A DNA stretch of 18,363 bases from CAUZFZ01 sp963579025 (GTDB lineage: Bacteria; Planctomycetota; Planctomycetia; Planctomycetales; Planctomycetaceae), in the NCBI GenBank assembly GCA_963579025.1, contig CAUZFZ010000191.1:1-18363 (forward strand), read 5' to 3'. Position 1 is the stretch's first letter. Each line of letters starts with the position of its first letter. The position numbers were made by a program, and so were the translations under genes. This document shows, one piece after another, positions 15,314-18,363 of this stretch. Below the pieces are notes generated by a model. The model was not told the DNA's origin. It searched no databases and worked only from the letters and a program-made list of their open reading frames with translations.

Positions 15314-15329
15314 TGGCACGCGCGTTGCT
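15314..15329 (+). promoter_or_regulatory. Consensus sigma54 promoter of the USP-CBS unit
   Basis: TGGCACGCGCGTTGCT is an exact match to TGGCAC-N5-TTGCW, with correct spacing. Transcription would start near 15340, and the USP start codon is at 15369 with AAAGGAG at 15354-15360. This predicts control by an NtrC-type activator such as the one encoded at 11003-12373. Confidence 0.85.
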
Positions 15330-15368
15330 TCATTAGAACTCGCCCCCACACTCAAAGGAGAATCGACA

Positions 15369-15821
15369 ATGTCAATCCGAGTCCGCCGTATCCTTGCACC
15401 AGTTGATTTCAGTGAGTCTTCCGGTCACTCGTATGATTACGCAGTCGCACTGGCCCGCGCCTTTGAGGCCGAAGTTCACGTGCTTCACGTCCTGGACGAC
15501 ATTTTCCTCAACGCCCCGTCAACGGCCCAGCAATTCCGCGATGACTACGAAAAGGAGCAAAAGCAGAAGCTCGAAAAGCTCCTTGGTCGACGCGACGACG
15601 TACGCGTATCCATCGAGACTGTCATGCAGCCGGCTACACCGTTCTACGAGATTATCTAATACGCGAAGAAGAACGACGTCGATCTGATTGTTATTGGCAG
15701 TCACGGCCAGGGGATGATCGCTCACATGCTGCTGGGGAGTGTTGCGGAAAAAGTGGTACGCAAAGCGTCCTGCCCGGCCCTGACTGTCAGACCGGGCCAG
15801 CATGAATTTGTAATGCCTTGA
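15369..15821 (+). pseudogene. Universal stress protein (UspA) with in-frame TAA
   Basis: A 150-codon reading frame matches a complete UspA-fold protein: start MSIRVRRILAPVDFSESSGH, helix AVALARAFEAEVHVLHVLDD, and a C-terminal ATP-site motif G-2x-G-9x-G-S (GSHGQGMIAHMLLGS) followed by EKVVRKASCPALTV. A TAA at 15657-15659 (codon 97) interrupts it between FYEII and YAKKNDVDLIVIG, with no frameshift. Without readthrough only a 96-residue fragment without the nucleotide loop is made. Both sides remain well conserved, so the change is very recent or a sequence error; CAA, GAA or AAA are one base away. It has a strong ribosome site and a consensus sigma54 promoter, and the second CBS gene follows after 49 bp. 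Confidence 0.85.
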
Positions 15822-15870
15822 GTGCCGTTGAATTGCTCCCCGCGAAAATGACTCCGGAGGACGCAGCAGA

Positions 15871-16386
15871 ATGACCACGACAACACAGACACTCACCGCA
15901 GCTGAAATCATGCAGACCGACGTTGTTGCAGTGATGCCAGCGACGTCTTTGCACGAAGCCGGTCAGAACATGCTCGCTCATCACATTGGCGGCATCCCGG
16001 TTGTTGATGTGCATCGGAGGTGCATCGGCATACTGACCACGACAGACATCGTCAACTTCCTGGATAGTCAGTGTGATTCGGGTCCAAGCAGACGCCATCG
16101 ATATACCAATTACTTCAATGAAACCGAACAGCGCTGGGACTACCTTCTGCTCGAAGACAATCCACCCAATGAGCTCGATGAGCACGCAGTGTCAGAGGCC
16201 ATGTCACGACCGGTGACATACGTCGGGCCCAACGCCTCGTTGAAGACCGTTGCAAGGAAGATGAGGCGAGATCACTGCCACCGTGTCCTGGTTCTAGATG
16301 AGGGTCACTATCCGAAGGGCATCATCTCGTCGTTCGATTTCGTTAAGTGGGCGGCCGATGATGGTGTCATTTCGGTCGACCACTGA
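15871..16386 (+). CDS. CBS-domain pair protein, second copy
   Basis: A 171-residue tandem CBS module starting at the ATG at 15871, with GGAGG upstream. CBS1 about 10-65 (IMQTDVVAVMPATSLHEAGQ, GGIPVVDVHRRCIGILTTTDI), CBS2 about 107-162 (VSEAMSRPVTYVGPNASLKT, CHRVLVLDEGHYPKGIISSFDF). The linker (about 66-106) carries the motif RRHRYTNYFNETEQRWDYLL, which is longer than in the first CBS protein. It belongs to the same family as 14783-15196 but is clearly diverged. Lying 49 bp after the USP frame, it is probably in the same sigma54 transcript. A nucleotide-sensing role in stress is a family-based inference. Confidence 0.87.
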   Translation: MTTTTQTLTAAEIMQTDVVAVMPATSLHEAGQNMLAHHIGGIPVVDVHRRCIGILTTTDIVNFLDSQCDSGPSRRHRYTNYFNETEQRWDYLLLEDNPPNELDEHAVSEAMSRPVTYVGPNASLKTVARKMRRDHCHRVLVLDEGHYPKGIISSFDFVKWAADDGVISVDH

Positions 16387-16784
16387 TGTGGGAATCGCAA
16401 CTTCGGAGACTACGTGCTCAAGGAATGACTCGCCGCCCTGGGAATCTTCGGATGGATTATCGCGGCGGCTGTTACGAGTGACCCATTTCTGCGCATACGC
16501 ATGCGGCTCCCCGTTGGAAGGCATGTGCCGGGGTACGGTCGAGTACATCGGGACTCTCTCCCTCGTGCCAGCCACCAAATGTCCTGCTGATCACCAGCGA
16601 CCATCTCGGCTGTGGTGACCTGCCCTACTACAACCCGGAGGCGAGATGCGATTGAGGTTTACCATCGACAGGACTTGAGCGAATCCGGTTGACGCACTTG
16701 CGGCGAGCGCCCTAAGCGACGGCACATGCCCTTCTTTGTACGTGCCTCAGGCAACCTGACTTTCAATCAGCAAGGTGGGAAGCA
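16387..16784. other. 398 bp intergenic region, no gene seen
   Basis: Open frames here lack family resemblance. The only well-placed ribosome site (GGAGG near 16640) precedes a 10-codon micro-frame at 16646. A CGGTTGACGCACTTGCG sequence near 16688-16704 resembles a sigma54 promoter, but its spacing is one base too long. No terminator was seen after the CBS gene. Confidence 0.5.
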
Positions 16785-18363
16785 ATGCATCTCACATTTC
16801 TCGGAGCCAACCGGCAGGTCACTGGATCGCGATATTGTCTCGAAGCCAACGGCAACCGCGTGCTGATCGACTGCGGCCTGGTTCAGGAACGGAAGTTTCT
16901 TGAACGGAACTGGAAGCAATGCGCGATTGATCCGAATTCGTTCAACGCGTTGCTTGTCACACACGCTCACATTGATCACATCGGGCTGATTCCGAAATTC
17001 GTCAAGGACGGCTTCGATTCACCGATCTATGCGACGCACCCCACTGTCGCTCTGGCCGACGTGATGCTGCGCGACTCGGCGAAGATTCAGACTGAAGACG
17101 CTGCGTACAAAAAACGCCGACACCGAAAAGAAGGGCGACGCAGTCGTCATCCGGAAACGCCGCTGTACGTGGTTGACGATGTCGTCAAGACAATGCCGTT
17201 GTTCCACGGCGTCGACTACCTGGAACCAACCCGTATTGCCGACGGTATCACGGCAACGTGGCACGACGCCGGACACATTCTCGGCTCGGCAATGATCGAG
17301 ATCGCTGTCACGGAAGACGGGCAGCGTCGTACGATTGTTTTTTCGGGAGACATTGGGCAACCGGACAAACATTGATTCGGGATCCGTCGTACTTCGAGCA
17401 CGCCGACTACGTCGTGATGGAATCGACGTACGGCGAGCGGGATCACGTCACCAACGGGAACGTCGAATCGCAATTGGAAGACGTCATTCGAGATACGGTC
17501 GGCCGCGGTGGCAATGTCGTCATTTCCGTGTTTGCCGTCGAGCGGGCTCAGGAGCTGATGTATTACATCAGTCGCCTCGTGCATGCCGATCGGATTCCGG
17601 ACAACCCGATCTTCCTCGACAGTCCGATGGCGTCAGACGTGACGGACATCTTCCGCAAGCACGGGAGCTGGCTCGACGACGAAACCGTGGAATTGATTCG
17701 CTCCGACGAACCGCCACTGCAATTTCCCCGCCTGCGCATTACGCGGTCGACCGAAGAGTCGATGGAAATCAATCGAATCATCACGCCGTGCATCATTCTG
17801 GCTCCGGCCGGGATGTGTAATGCCGGACGCATCAAGCATCATCTGCGGCTGAACATCGGACGCGATGAGTCGACCATCCTGTTCGTCGGACACCAGGCCG
17901 AAGGAACTCTGGGTCGCCGAATTCTGGGCGGCCATCGCGAAGTCCGGATCACGGCCGAACGCGCCGTGTCTATCCCCGCATCCGCAGCATCGACGGACTG
18001 TCGGCGCACGCCGATCGCAAGGGTCTGGTTGAATGGCTGAGTCATTTGCAGTCACCGCCACGTCGACTGTTCCTCACACACGGAGAAGAAGGCGCGTCGC
18101 TGGCTCTGGCGCGAACGATAGAAAAACGTCTCGGTTGGGAAGTAACTGTTCCTGAATACGGCACCGTTGTGGATCTCAACGACGAGCCAGTCGAGCGAAC
18201 CGTGCAGATCGGCGAACGGAAGCCCCTCGCCGAGCGCAGTGGCGTCCGGGATTTGAGTTTTTGCGGGATGGTTTGTCGAGTGAGGCTTGTGGAAGGGTGT
18301 CGCGGATCGATGGAGAATGATCGCAGTGGCGGGAGCGGGTTATGTCGGCGCATGCGGCGGCTC
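16785..18363 (+). pseudogene. MBL-fold/beta-CASP hydrolase (RNase-like), two frameshifts
   Basis: The ATG at 16785 begins MHLTFLGANRQVTGSRYCLE, then the metallo-beta-lactamase metal motif HAHIDH (H60, H62, D64, H65), GHILGSAMIEI and FSGDIGQPDKH. The frame breaks at about 17370: restoring one base (AAAC to AAACC) gives GQPDKPLIRDPSYFEHADYVV in the next frame. That frame holds the beta-CASP blocks MESTYGERDH, ISVFAVERAQELMYY, FLDSPMASDVTD and ILAPAGMCNAGRI. It breaks again at about 17949; one base restored gives VRIHGRTRRVYPRIRSIDG, then the catalytic LSAHADRKGL. In full it would be about 465 residues, normal for this family of Ysh1/RNJ-like RNA hydrolases. The last frame is open to the window edge, so the natural end, expected near 18180-18240, is not visible. 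Confidence 0.8.

Noticed and set aside
16646..16678. Ten-codon micro-frame behind a good ribosome site
   Set aside because: Too short to support, and no attenuation-type stem follows it.
16688..16704. Sigma54-like promoter ahead of the MBL gene
   Set aside because: GG and GC are separated by 11 rather than 10 bases, a spacing that normally abolishes sigma54 promoters.

Overview
The window is bacterial, compact and moderately GC-rich. It has Shine-Dalgarno-led genes, ATGA/TAATG overlaps, many two-component signalling proteins and periplasmic monoheme cytochromes. A marine or freshwater planctomycete is my best guess, based on gene mix and style; no rRNA or marker gene proves it. No tRNA, rRNA or CRISPR array was seen.

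Layout: (1) 1-510 holds the decayed 3' end of an IS21-family element (istB tail plus end repeats), abutting a 5'-truncated membrane protein (to 989) and a second membrane protein (1009-1512). (2) On the minus strand, 6469 down to 1521, lie a single-domain globin, a small membrane protein broken by an in-frame TGA, a globin-coupled sensor histidine kinase, a receiver-PAS-histidine kinase and a secreted monoheme cytochrome. The last three are coupled by 4-bp and 1-bp overlaps. (3) On the minus strand, 7962 down to 6893, lie an unrecognised 156-aa protein and a DUF3365/Tll0287-like monoheme protein; a perfect 14-bp stem terminator follows at 6619-6648. (4) 8507-8953 is a collapsed PP2C-type phosphatase. 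(5) 10192 down to 9195 is a frameshifted dihydroorotate-dehydrogenase-like gene behind a good sigma54 promoter and a 12-bp dyad. (6) 10.3-10.8 kb is non-coding and probably repetitive. (7) 11003-13212 holds an intact NtrC-type sigma54 response regulator and a ZIP metal transporter. (8) 13475-16386 holds a STAS anti-anti-sigma-like protein, a DUF2007 protein, and a CBS-pair protein divergent from a universal stress protein (broken by TAA, behind a consensus sigma54 promoter) plus a second CBS-pair protein. (9) 16785 to the end is an MBL/beta-CASP hydrolase with two frameshifts.

Working model (inference): heme-based and redox sensors (globin kinase, globin, two CxxCH proteins) feed the two kinases, which phosphorylate the sigma54 activator. 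The activator switches on a low-oxygen/NO or dormancy-type effector set (USP, CBS proteins, DHOD-like enzyme, beta-CASP hydrolase). This resembles the mycobacterial DosS/T-DosR regulon in logic, but uses sigma54. All sensors and regulators are intact, whereas four effector or accessory genes carry stops or frameshifts and a fifth has an internal deletion. This is either real decay of the output arm or assembly error, and deciding between the two is the main open question.
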